This document shows, one piece after another, positions 1 to 4,903 of a DNA stretch of 6,401 bases; within the stretch, counting starts at the first letter, position 1, and the number at the start of each line of letters is the position of its first letter. The stretch is from Bacteroidota bacterium. GTDB taxonomy: Bacteria > Bacteroidota > Bacteroidia > Flavobacteriales > Flavobacteriaceae. Below the pieces are notes generated by a model. The model saw only the letters and a program-made list of their open reading frames with translations. It made no database searches and had not been told where the DNA came from. The position numbers and the translations under genes were made by a program. The stretch covers positions 1 to 6,401 of the forward strand of contig JAJRSY010000059.1 in NCBI GenBank assembly GCA_024278565.1, read 5' to 3'.

Positions 1-99
1 AGATTTCCATTTAGTCATAGATAAATACGCTAAACAATCCAAATCAGTTTGAAATCGGTTCATAAAAGCTATAATGCTTTCGCCTTTGAAATTTTCCAT
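1..99 (-). CDS. IS1595-family (ISXO2-like) transposase, N-terminal fragment cut by the window edge
   Basis: The minus strand is open from an ATG at 97-99 to the left edge, giving 33 codons that begin MENFKGESIIAFMNRF and continue with TDLDCLAYL and TKWKS. The pattern of an RF.T...C..YL...KW stretch matches, from memory of the family, the start of IS1595/ISXO2-like transposases. In these the Cys and Trp precede an N-terminal zinc ribbon and the DDE-type catalytic domain follows. Only the N-terminus is present, so intactness cannot be judged. On the minus strand a TATATTTG (103-110) lies just before the ATG and fits the Bacteroidota -7 motif, although this would leave almost no leader. The element's outer end is probably within 100-145; the inward-reading GGTGTAAAGATATATA from position 128 is a candidate terminus, but no partner end is in view. 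Confidence 0.72.
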   Translation of the reverse strand, partial: MENFKGESIIAFMNRFQTDLDCLAYLSMTKWKS

Positions 100-145
100 G
101 CTCAAATATAAGTATATATCTTTACACCTCTATACATAATTAACC

Positions 146-487
146 ATGATTAAAATTTACCACAACCCAAGGTGCTCTAAATCACGCCAAGGATTATCAA
201 TATTGGAAGAATCGGGAAAACCATTTAAGATTATAACGTATTTATTGGATGCACCCACCAAAACCGAACTTAAAGAAGTTATTTCATATTTAGGTATTTC
301 CCCTGATGACCTGGTTCGCAAGAACGAAGCCATTTGGAAAGGCAACTTCAAAAACAAAAACCTGACCGATGACCAAGTGATCGATGCCATGGTGTCGCAC
401 CCAAAACTCATTGAGCGCCCCATAGTCATCAATGGAACCAAAGCGGTAATCGGCAGACCGCCCGAACGAATCAATGAAATTTTATAG
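146..487 (+). CDS. arsC: ArsC-family arsenate reductase (glutaredoxin-dependent type)
   Basis: This 113-residue protein has the thioredoxin-like fold and length of the ArsC family, which reduces arsenate to arsenite in the cytoplasm using glutathione and glutaredoxin. The N-terminal active-site loop reads HNPRCSKSR, with the single catalytic Cys at residue 10. The three conserved arginines of the family appear as R58 (VRKNEA), R91 (ERPIV) and R104 (IGRPPERI). The motif is CSKS rather than CxxC, which argues against the transcription regulator Spx. No arsR, arsB or acr3 gene is nearby, so a role in arsenic resistance is inferred from the family; many such stand-alone homologues are uncharacterised. 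The ATG follows an AT-rich leader with no clear Shine-Dalgarno sequence, which is usual in Bacteroidota. It starts only 46 bp from the divergently oriented transposase start, so its promoter may overlap the neighbouring IS end. Confidence 0.88.
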   Translation: MIKIYHNPRCSKSRQGLSILEESGKPFKIITYLLDAPTKTELKEVISYLGISPDDLVRKNEAIWKGNFKNKNLTDDQVIDAMVSHPKLIERPIVINGTKAVIGRPPERINEIL

Positions 488-545
488 GTATTTCTGCTTC
501 CAATACCAATGACCGGCGATTTACAGGGCAGGTAAAAATTCTTGG

Positions 546-553
546 TACATTTG
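546..553 (+). promoter_or_regulatory. Candidate -7 promoter box (TACATTTG) for the secreted Gly-rich protein gene
   Basis: TACATTTG fits the Bacteroidota -7 consensus TAnnTTTG exactly and lies in the 150-bp gap between the arsC homologue and the gene starting at 638. The upstream -33 match is poor: the best is TTTA at 520-523, 22 bp away. It would leave an approximately 80-nt leader. The rest of the gap (488-637) shows no terminator, RNA gene or small ORF that I can support. Confidence 0.35.
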
Positions 554-637
554 TTGCTCTTTATTTTTTATCATACATTTAACCAGACCCAAGCGTACCG
601 CATTCAATAATTCAATATCGATATAAAGGCAAACATC

Positions 638-1162
638 ATGAAAACCACCAATTATTTAATAGTATTGTTCATCGTTCTCTTGTCAATACCTGAAATACAG
701 GCTCAAAATGGGCTTGGAAGAGGCGGACTTGGAAGAGGTGGGCTTGGAGGTGGTGGGCTTGGAGGTGGTGGGTTTGGAAGGCAACGTAGTGCGATTCCGC
801 AGGCGGGCCCCACGCAAAGCGAAAACAAACCCGAGCCTAAAACGGCCGAGCAGATCGTAGATGTACAGATGCCATCAATTGCAGAAGCCCTAAATCTCGA
901 TGAATTTGAAACCGCTATTCTTGGCTCTACCTTAAAAAAATATGTACAAGAGCGTATTGAGGCACAAATCTTGGAGCTTCCGCCAGAAAAAATGAGGGAA
1001 CTCTATACTAAAATAACCGAGCGACAAGATGAAGAACTCAAGGCAGGACTTCCGTTAGAGAAGTATGAGGCTTTCGTACAATTGCAGAAAGATGGGGTGA
1101 CAAAGACAGTAAAAAAGAAGAAAAAAGAAAAAAAGCGGAAAAAAAAGAAAAACAAAGATTGA
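638..1162 (+). CDS. Secreted/periplasmic protein with Gly-rich repeats, helical core and poly-Lys tail; function unknown
   Basis: The protein has 174 residues in four visible parts. Residues 1-22 are a classic signal peptide (MKTT, a hydrophobic core, then EIQA before QN), so export is likely. Residues 25-49 are five 5-residue units of the type GLGRG or GLGGG. Residues 76-152 are a charged, probably helical domain containing LNLDEFETAIL, LPPEKMRELY and a QDEELKAGLPLEKYEAF stretch. Its pattern recalls small Spy/CpxP-like or LTXXQ-like periplasmic helical proteins of Bacteroidota, but I cannot prove membership. Residues 156-174 are almost all lysine. The ATG at 638 is favoured because it gives the intact signal peptide, and an AAAGG lies 9 bp upstream. 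The gene faces a convergent neighbour and shares a terminator hairpin with it. The function is not known; the tail could bind an anionic surface or nucleic acid, which is speculation. Confidence 0.8.
   Translation: MKTTNYLIVLFIVLLSIPEIQAQNGLGRGGLGRGGLGGGGLGGGGFGRQRSAIPQAGPTQSENKPEPKTAEQIVDVQMPSIAEALNLDEFETAILGSTLKKYVQERIEAQILELPPEKMRELYTKITERQDEELKAGLPLEKYEAFVQLQKDGVTKTVKKKKKEKKRKKKKNKD
710..784 (+). repeat. In-frame 15-bp minisatellite, five units
   Basis: Five consecutive 15-bp units start at 710, 725, 740, 755 and 770. The core unit is GGGCTTGGAGGTGGT. Units 3 and 4 are identical, units 1 and 2 carry GGAAGAGG in the middle, and unit 5 is degenerate (GGGTTTGGAAGGCAA). The unit length is a multiple of three and the repeat is codon-aligned, so gain or loss of units changes the length of the Gly-rich segment without breaking the reading frame. 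Confidence 0.92.
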
Positions 1163-1204
1163 AAGACGCTCTGTTATCGAACAGGCCACATTAAGAGTAT
1201 AAAC

Positions 1205-1233
1205 AAAAAAGAGGCCGTCCAGCTTCTTTTTTT
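1205..1233. terminator. Bidirectional terminator hairpin between convergent genes
   Basis: AAAAAAGAGGC (1205-1215) pairs with GCTTCTTTTTT (1222-1232) across a 6-nt loop. This makes an 11-bp stem with one G-U wobble on the plus-strand transcript. The A-tract and T-tract at the base give a U-run to transcripts from either side, so it can end both the 638-1162 gene and the 1232-1405 gene. It overlaps the TAA stop of the latter. Confidence 0.75.
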
Positions 1234-1405
1234 ATGCTTCACGTTTTGCTCTTTTAGCATCACGTTTTTCTTTTAACAGTTCTCTGATATTACCGAACAA
1301 CCAATAGGGCACTATAAAGGTCAATAAAAAAATCATCAACCAAAAACCAATGGTAAGTATGGTTAAAAAAGCTATAAATCCTAAATATTGGTCAAATTCG
1401 AACAT
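1232..1405 (-). CDS. Small single-span membrane protein, 57 residues, function unknown
   Basis: The protein begins MFEFDQYLGF, has one long hydrophobic stretch at about residues 9-37 (FIAFLTILTIGFWLMIFLLT and onward), and ends in a strongly basic tail (RELLKEKRDAKRAKREA). This predicts one membrane span, or a tight pair, with the charged tail in the cytoplasm by the positive-inside rule. The reading frame stays open to a further ATG at 1462. That start is rejected because the promoter boxes for this gene (TATCTTTG at 1426-1433, TTTG at 1455-1458) lie between it and the chosen ATG at 1403-1405, so its transcript could not include the upstream codons. I do not recognise the family. The gene is divergent from fumC across the ISAs1-derived insertion, and its stop overlaps the shared terminator. 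Confidence 0.66.
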   Translation of the reverse strand: MFEFDQYLGFIAFLTILTIGFWLMIFLLTFIVPYWLFGNIRELLKEKRDAKRAKREA

Positions 1406-1425
1406 AAATAACAGTTTTAATACCA

Positions 1426-1458
1426 CAAAGATACTTTGAATTCTATAAATAGTGCAAA
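1426..1458 (-). promoter_or_regulatory. Bacteroidota-type promoter for the small membrane protein
   Basis: Read on the minus strand, TTTG (1455-1458) is followed after 21 bp by TATCTTTG (1426-1433), an exact TAnnTTTG -7 box. Transcription would start about 7 nt downstream, leaving a leader of roughly 10-15 nt before the ATG at 1405. This site decides the start of the small gene. Confidence 0.6.
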
Positions 1459-1485
1459 CCAAATCAAAAAAACCTGAAATTTTTT

Positions 1486-1501
1486 ATTTCCAAAAGGAAA
1501 T
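1486..1501. repeat. Short inverted repeat ATTTCC-AAAA-GGAAAT
   Basis: This is a perfect 6-bp inverted repeat with an AAAA centre, in the divergent intergenic region just upstream of the small membrane gene's promoter and beside the IS target duplication. It could be an operator, but a short AT-rich dyad like this also occurs by chance. Confidence 0.3.
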
Positions 1502-1502
1502 A

Positions 1503-1512
1503 AAAGTTCAAA
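1503..1512. repeat. Target-site duplication, left copy (AAAGTTCAAA)
   Basis: AAAGTTCAAA abuts the left end of the ISAs1-derived element. The identical 10 bp follows its right end at 2121-2130. A duplication of 8-10 bp is typical of the ISAs1 family. Confidence 0.93.
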
Positions 1513-1530
1513 CAGGGCAAAAGCATTTAA
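1513..1530 (+). repeat. Left terminal inverted repeat of the ISAs1-derived element
   Basis: CAGGGCAAAAGCATTTAA reads inward from 1513 and matches the right end at 2103-2120 base for base after inversion. The TAA stop of the transposase remnant (1527-1529) lies within it. Confidence 0.92.
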
Positions 1531-1922
1531 CTTAAGCCCATTATTATTTCCCTGTACCTATAGTCATAGGCTGCGGGCATTCTTTTGTTTTTCTTGCTTT
1601 TTTTCAGGGTGGTCTCCTTTACTATCATGCCCAATGCCACTTTGAGTACGATATTGAAATTTTCTGCCGCATTGCCCTTTCTCTTTCTTGAGGCATCTTC
1701 CCTGAACAGTACATCAAGTGTCAAATGGAGGTTGTCCTCCACCGACCAGTGTTCAGTGCATTGGCATCCCATAGCATCTATCGTTGCCGTGGTCCCTTCC
1801 ATGGCAAGAAGCTCCAACAGCTCGGGAATGGCCGTGATCTCGTTGCTCTTGTCATTTGTCCTGACCTGCCCGAGGGTCTGCCATTGAAGAAAAGTGTGTT
1901 GTGAAAAGTAAGGGGCAATCAA
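1527..1922 (-). pseudogene. ISAs1-family transposase remnant with internal deletion
   Basis: The open stretch begins at a TTG and encodes 131 residues. Residues 18-54 (LGQVRTNDKSNEITAIPELL, then TIDAMGCQ) match the mid-protein segment of ISAs1 transposases, with the second catalytic Asp as D49. Residues 56-131 (TEHWSVEDNLHL, LDVLFREDASRKRKGN, NKRMPAAYDYRY) match the C-terminal segment, with the catalytic Glu as E62 of SVEDN. About 100 residues that normally separate these two blocks are missing, with the junction near 1758-1763. The deletion stayed in frame. Upstream, a TGA closes the frame after a few codons and the first 150 or so residues, including the first catalytic Asp, are absent. The product cannot be an active transposase. 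Residues 1-17 do not fit the family well and may mark a second junction. Confidence 0.88.
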
Positions 1923-1989
1923 TAGGTCCCAAGGTTCTAATCATTTTTTTTTTCGACCAGAGTCAGGGAAAAATGATACTGCCAAGATA

Positions 1990-2064
1990 TATACTCCTGC
2001 CAAATGGAAACCCGAAATTTCAACCTGCCTAGATTCTCCCGAATTTCCATTTGGCAGGAGTATA
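1990..2064. repeat. 75-bp foldback: perfect 21-bp inverted repeat inside the ISAs1-derived element
   Basis: The 21-bp arm at 1990-2010 (starting TATACTCCTGCC, ending AAATGGAAA) is perfectly repeated in inverse orientation at 2044-2064, with 33 bp between. It lies upstream of the transposase remnant, where the lost N-terminal coding region would be expected. The outer ends are TATA on both sides, which would fit a small foldback element with a TA target, but this is inference. It may instead be a hairpin that blocks readthrough into the remnant. Confidence 0.85.
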
Positions 2065-2102
2065 GCTTTATAACATTCGATCCAAATCAATCCAATACTT
2101 TT

Positions 2103-2120
2103 TTAAATGCTTTTGCCCTG
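2103..2120 (-). repeat. Right terminal inverted repeat of the ISAs1-derived element
   Basis: TTAAATGCTTTTGCCCTG is the exact inverse of 1513-1530. Its TTTG at 2112-2115 also serves as the likely -33 box of the fumC promoter. Confidence 0.92.
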
Positions 2121-2142
2121 AAAGTTCAAACCACTAACTTTG
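2112..2142 (+). promoter_or_regulatory. Hybrid fumC promoter: -33 box from the IS end, -7 box from host DNA
   Basis: TTTG (2112-2115) lies in the right terminal repeat of the ISAs1-derived element. Nineteen bp later TAACTTTG (2135-2142) matches the Bacteroidota -7 consensus TAnnTTTG. The predicted transcription start near 2148-2150 gives a short A-rich leader before the fumC ATG at 2166. Removing the element and one target copy would place AAGG from the left flank at the same -33 position, so the TTTG is contributed by the insertion. Confidence 0.6.
2121..2130. repeat. Target-site duplication, right copy (AAAGTTCAAA)
   Basis: This is identical to 1503-1512 and directly follows the CCCTG terminus of the element. 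It lies between the -33 and -7 boxes of the fumC promoter. Confidence 0.93.
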
Positions 2143-2165
2143 TACTACAAAAAAAACGATAAAAA

Positions 2166-3563
2166 ATGGACTATAGAATAGAAAAAGACACGATGGGGGA
2201 AGTTAAGGTTCCGTCCAATAAATATTGGGGAGCACAAACCGAACGCTCAAGAAACAATTTTAAAATAGGTCCATCGGCATCAATGCCCCTAGCTATTGTT
2301 TATGGTTTTGCCTACTTAAAAAAGGCAGCAGCCTATACCAACTGTGAATTGGGCGTACTTACCGAAGATAAAAGAGACTTCATAGCTTTGGTCTGTGATG
2401 AGATCCTGGAAAAGAAACACGACGACCAATTTCCTTTGGTCATTTGGCAGACCGGATCAGGCACACAGAGCAATATGAACGTGAACGAGGTCATTGCCAA
2501 CCGTGCACATGAACTTGCAGGAAAAAAAATAGGGGAAGGCGAAAAAACAATACAACCTAATGACGACGTGAACAAATCGCAATCGTCAAATGATACCTTT
2601 CCTACCGGAATGCACATAGCCGCCTATAAAAAGATTGCTGAGACCACTATTCCCGGAATAAGTAATCTTAGGAATACCTTGGCCAAAAAATCAGAAGAAT
2701 TCAAAGATGTTGTTAAAATAGGCCGCACCCATTTAATGGATGCCACTCCCCTAACCCTTGGCCAAGAATTTTCAGGCTATGTTTCGCAATTGGACCACGG
2801 ACTAAAAGCCCTAAAAAACACCTTGGATCACTTAAGTGAATTGGCTCTTGGAGGAACGGCGGTTGGCACGGGCCTCAACACCCCAAAAGGATATGACGTT
2901 CTGGTCGCCAAATATATAGCCGAATTTACCGGCTTACCCTTTAAAACGGCGGAAAACAAATTTGAAGCTTTGGCTGCACATGATGCAATTGTGGAAAGCC
3001 ATGGAGCATTGAAACAATTGGCCGTGGCATTGAACAAAATAGCCAATGATATACGTATGATGGCCTCTGGTCCTCGTTCGGGCATTGGGGAAATAACAAT
3101 TCCTGCCAATGAACCGGGCAGTTCGATCATGCCGGGTAAAGTGAACCCAACACAATGTGAGGCACTCACCATGGTCTGCGCCCAAGTAATGGGCAATGAT
3201 GTAGCTATTGGTGTTGGGGGTACCCAAGGACATTATGAGCTTAATGTATTCAAGCCAATGATGGCTGCCAATATTCTACAGTCCGCAGAACTTATTGGTG
3301 ATGCCTGCACTAGTTTTGACATCAACTGTGCTTCGGGCATTGAACCAAATCACGAGGTGATCAAAGAACTATTGAACAACTCTTTAATGTTGGTAACGGC
3401 ATTAAATACAAAAATCGGGTATTACAAGGCTGCGGAGATTGCAAATACCGCCCATAAAAACGGAACCACCCTAAAAGTAGAGGCCATTAATTTAGGCTAT
3501 GTTACCGCAGAAGAATATGACGTCTGGGTAAAACCAGCCGATATGGTCGGAGGACTAGAATAG
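2166..3563 (+). CDS. fumC: Class II fumarate hydratase (fumarase C)
   Basis: FumC interconverts fumarate and L-malate in the TCA cycle. It is a cytosolic homotetramer without an iron-sulfur cluster. The 465-residue length is standard. Visible family motifs in order are TGSGTQSNMN (97-106), SSNDTFPT (140-147), GRTHLMDATP (186-195, with the active-site His at 189) and the fumarate lyase signature GSSIMPGKVN (318-327), which includes the catalytic Ser loop and Lys325. The SSN and GRTHLMDATPLTLGQ patterns favour fumarase over aspartase or argininosuccinate lyase. The ATG at 2166 gives the usual N-terminus (MDYRIEKDTMGEVKVP) and follows an A-rich leader with no Shine-Dalgarno. The gene is monocistronic in view: a likely hybrid promoter precedes it and a 50-bp palindrome follows 11 bp after the stop. 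No truncation or missing residue was seen. Confidence 0.97.
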   Translation: MDYRIEKDTMGEVKVPSNKYWGAQTERSRNNFKIGPSASMPLAIVYGFAYLKKAAAYTNCELGVLTEDKRDFIALVCDEILEKKHDDQFPLVIWQTGSGTQSNMNVNEVIANRAHELAGKKIGEGEKTIQPNDDVNKSQSSNDTFPTGMHIAAYKKIAETTIPGISNLRNTLAKKSEEFKDVVKIGRTHLMDATPLTLGQEFSGYVSQLDHGLKALKNTLDHLSELALGGTAVGTGLNTPKGYDVLVAKYIAEFTGLPFKTAENKFEALAAHDAIVESHGALKQLAVALNKIANDIRMMASGPRSGIGEITIPANEPGSSIMPGKVNPTQCEALTMVCAQVMGNDVAIGVGGTQGHYELNVFKPMMAANILQSAELIGDACTSFDINCASGIEPNHEVIKELLNNSLMLVTALNTKIGYYKAAEIANTAHKNGTTLKVEAINLGYVTAEEYDVWVKPADMVGGLE

Positions 3564-3574
3564 TTGAATTTTCA

Positions 3575-3624
3575 ATTATTGTTGTCCGGTAAACTTTTAT
3601 AAAAGTTTACCGGACAACAATAAT
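3575..3624. terminator. Perfect 50-bp palindrome after fumC, probable terminator
   Basis: The 25-nt arm at 3575-3599 (containing TTGTTGTCCGGTAAAC) is exactly mirrored by 3600-3624 with no spacer. In RNA it gives a very long stem with a small AU loop around the central TTTATAAA. It starts 11 bp after the fumC stop. A terminal U-run is lacking, although the base of the stem is AU-rich, so it may work as a terminator, as an mRNA 3'-end stabiliser, or for either strand. Confidence 0.72.
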
Positions 3625-3707
3625 CATTAACATTAATTTTGAATCGAAACTTGACACCTTGCTTTTGCAACTTTATAAAACTTGAGAGATAGCTAAGAAG
3701 TCAGCTA

Positions 3708-3735
3708 GTGTCAAGTCAAGCTTCAAGTTTCGGGT
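3708..3735 (+). repeat. IS630 terminal inverted repeat, left end
   Basis: GTGTCAAGTCAAG is perfectly matched at the other end, followed by a weakly matched 7 bp and then TTTCGGGT. It is preceded by the target TA. The TGA stop of the transposase remnant (3716-3718) lies inside this repeat. Confidence 0.88.
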
Positions 3736-4846
3736 AAAGTGTTTTAAGTTTTATCCTTGATTCCTTGGTGGTGAACTGCCAGTTGATCTTTGCGTCCATG
3801 TTGTTCCTTGATTCGCACCATGCCAGGACTTCCTCCCTTACGGTCCCTATATTGTCGATCCTCCTGTTCGGGCATTGCCCGTTCAGGACATTGAGCTCTA
3901 TTTCCGCCATATCGGGCCAACTGCCGTGTTTCGGGGTATGAACAAAATCGAAGCTGTCCCATATCCGTTTTGCCTCTTTCGGTTCGAACACTTCATATAA
4001 CGCCGAGGGGGGAATGTGTGTTGAGGTTGTCCATCACCAAGGTGATCACCGTTGCGCCTCCCTGTACGGGACATCTGCCAAGACCTTGATGAAACGGGCC
4101 CGGTCCTTTTTTGTCTTTTTCCCCTTTACCCCAACGTACCTTTTGCCCTTCAATGGCTCGCTGGCCATAAATATATTGCAGGCCCCTTTGCGTCCGTACC
4201 CAAAATCGACTTTCTTTTCTTTCCCCGGTGCCATCGCTATCGGCATCCTTACGCTTATCAGTTGTTTGGGCGATTCGTCCATGCAGGCCACCGGACGGTC
4301 CTTGTCATAGGGCATTTTTATACGTCCAGCACCTGTTCCATTTGGACCACGAACGAACTATTGTTCCGCGGGGATATCAGCCATCCCTTTTCCCTCCACG
4401 GCTCGGGTTCGTTTTTTTTAAAACGGCCCTCACGGTCTCATGGATACCGAATCCACATATTCGAGCTCGACCATCTTACTGGACAGGAGCCCCGACGACC
4501 ATCTGGAATGACCTTTCGGGGGCTTGCCACAGCTCAGGCGATCAGGTGCGCTTCCGCACCGCCATCGACTTTCGTGACGTAGGTACGCCCACTTTTTCTT
4601 CCGTAAAGTGCCGTTTCGGAACTTTCCGGCATAAACTTCTTCCTGATATCCTCAAGTGTCCGTGTCGTGACCCCCGGCAGTCTGGAAATATCCCCGTCCT
4701 TTTGCCCTTTTCCATTGCCCCCCCTCATTGGCGTTGAGCAAAATATATGCGTTACGAATGATCGGGGCACTGCGCTTGCCCTTTCTTGTAATATCCTCAA
4801 GAAGCCCCACCTCTTGATCGGTCAATGTCACCCTGTATTTTTTCAT
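3716..4846 (-). pseudogene. IS630-family transposase pseudogene with multiple frameshifts
   Basis: Joining frames on the minus strand recovers a nearly complete IS630-type transposase. The start is MKKYRVTLTDQEVGLLEDIT from an ATG at 4844-4846; an ATG at 4867 would add seven residues. Then come the helix-turn-helix region (TTRTLEDIRKKF), ETALYGRKSGRTY, KMVELEYVDSVS, the first catalytic Asp in PVACMDESPKQLI, the second in VITLVMDNLNTH, and the Glu in MAEIELNVLNGQ, ending in DAKINWQFTTKESRIKLK. Seven reading-frame breaks lie near 4718-4724 (extra G in a run of seven), 4536-4538, 4441-4445, 4412-4419 (A-run short by one), 4315-4321, 4051-4055 and 4007-4012 (extra C in a run of six). All three DDE residues survive, so the breaks rather than catalytic loss inactivate it. 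Break positions come from comparison with the family by memory and are accurate to a few bases. Confidence 0.9.
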
Positions 4847-4875
4847 CGGTGTTTCTTGTGAAATCACGAAAATTC

Positions 4876-4903
4876 ACCCGAAATACCAGACTTGACTTGA
4901 CAC
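4876..4903 (-). repeat. IS630 terminal inverted repeat, right end
   Basis: This is the inverse counterpart of 3708-3735, with 13 identical terminal bases and the conserved subterminal TTTCGGGT. It is followed by the target TA at 4904-4905. Confidence 0.88.

Larger units (their letters stand above)
1513..2120 (-). mobile_element. 608-bp non-autonomous ISAs1-family element (internally deleted)
   Basis: Perfect 18-bp terminal inverted repeats CAGGGCAAAAGCATTTAA occupy 1513-1530 and, inverted, 2103-2120, and are bordered by a perfect 10-bp target duplication. The CAGGG terminus and the duplication length fit ISAs1, and the interior encodes an ISAs1-type transposase remnant on the minus strand whose stop codon falls inside the left repeat. 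Full-length members are, from family knowledge, about 1.1-1.4 kb, so roughly half is missing: the N-terminal coding part and a central block. Both ends and the duplication are intact, so a full-length relative elsewhere in the genome could in principle still mobilise it. It inserted into the divergent gap between the small membrane gene and fumC. Perfect ends suggest the insertion is fairly recent or the ends are under constraint. Confidence 0.9.
3708..4903 (-). mobile_element. IS630-family insertion sequence, 1196 bp, complete ends but dead transposase
   Basis: Both ends read GTGTCAAGTCAAG inward (3708-3720 and, inverted, 4891-4903). After a 7-bp mismatched stretch, TTTCGGGT recurs at the same offset on both sides (3728-3735; 4876-4883), giving imperfect repeats of about 28 bp. 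TA flanks each end (3706-3707 and 4904-4905), which matches the TA target duplication of IS630/Tc1-mariner elements, and 1.2 kb is the normal length. The element fills the gap between the convergent fumC and carboxypeptidase genes. Its interior appears richer in GC than fumC by eye, which suggests a different origin or history. Confidence 0.9.

Noticed and set aside
117..124. TATCTTTA as an arsC promoter -7 box
   Set aside because: It has one mismatch to TAnnTTTG at the final G, and the nearest upstream TTTG (85-88) is 28 bp away, too far for the usual spacing.
157..474. Minus-strand open frame of about 105 codons opposite arsC
   Set aside because: The plus-strand ArsC frame has the catalytic Cys and all three arginines; the antisense frame resembles no protein.
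146..487. Spx-type regulator instead of arsenate reductase
   Set aside because: The active-site loop is CSKS with a single Cys rather than CxxC, and the HNPRCSKSR and three-Arg pattern fit ArsC better.
710..784. Possible CRISPR-like repeat array
   Set aside because: The 15-bp units are directly adjacent without spacers and are codon-aligned in a secreted protein, so this is a coding minisatellite.
2333..3233. Minus-strand open frames inside fumC
   Set aside because: fumC is an intact, strongly conserved gene on the plus strand; the antisense frames lack promoters and credible protein features.
4052..4737. Long plus-strand open frames within the IS630 element (about 170 codons each)
   Set aside because: They are antisense to the transposase pseudogene, overlap each other in different frames, have no recognisable protein pattern, and arise from the GC-richer composition of the element.
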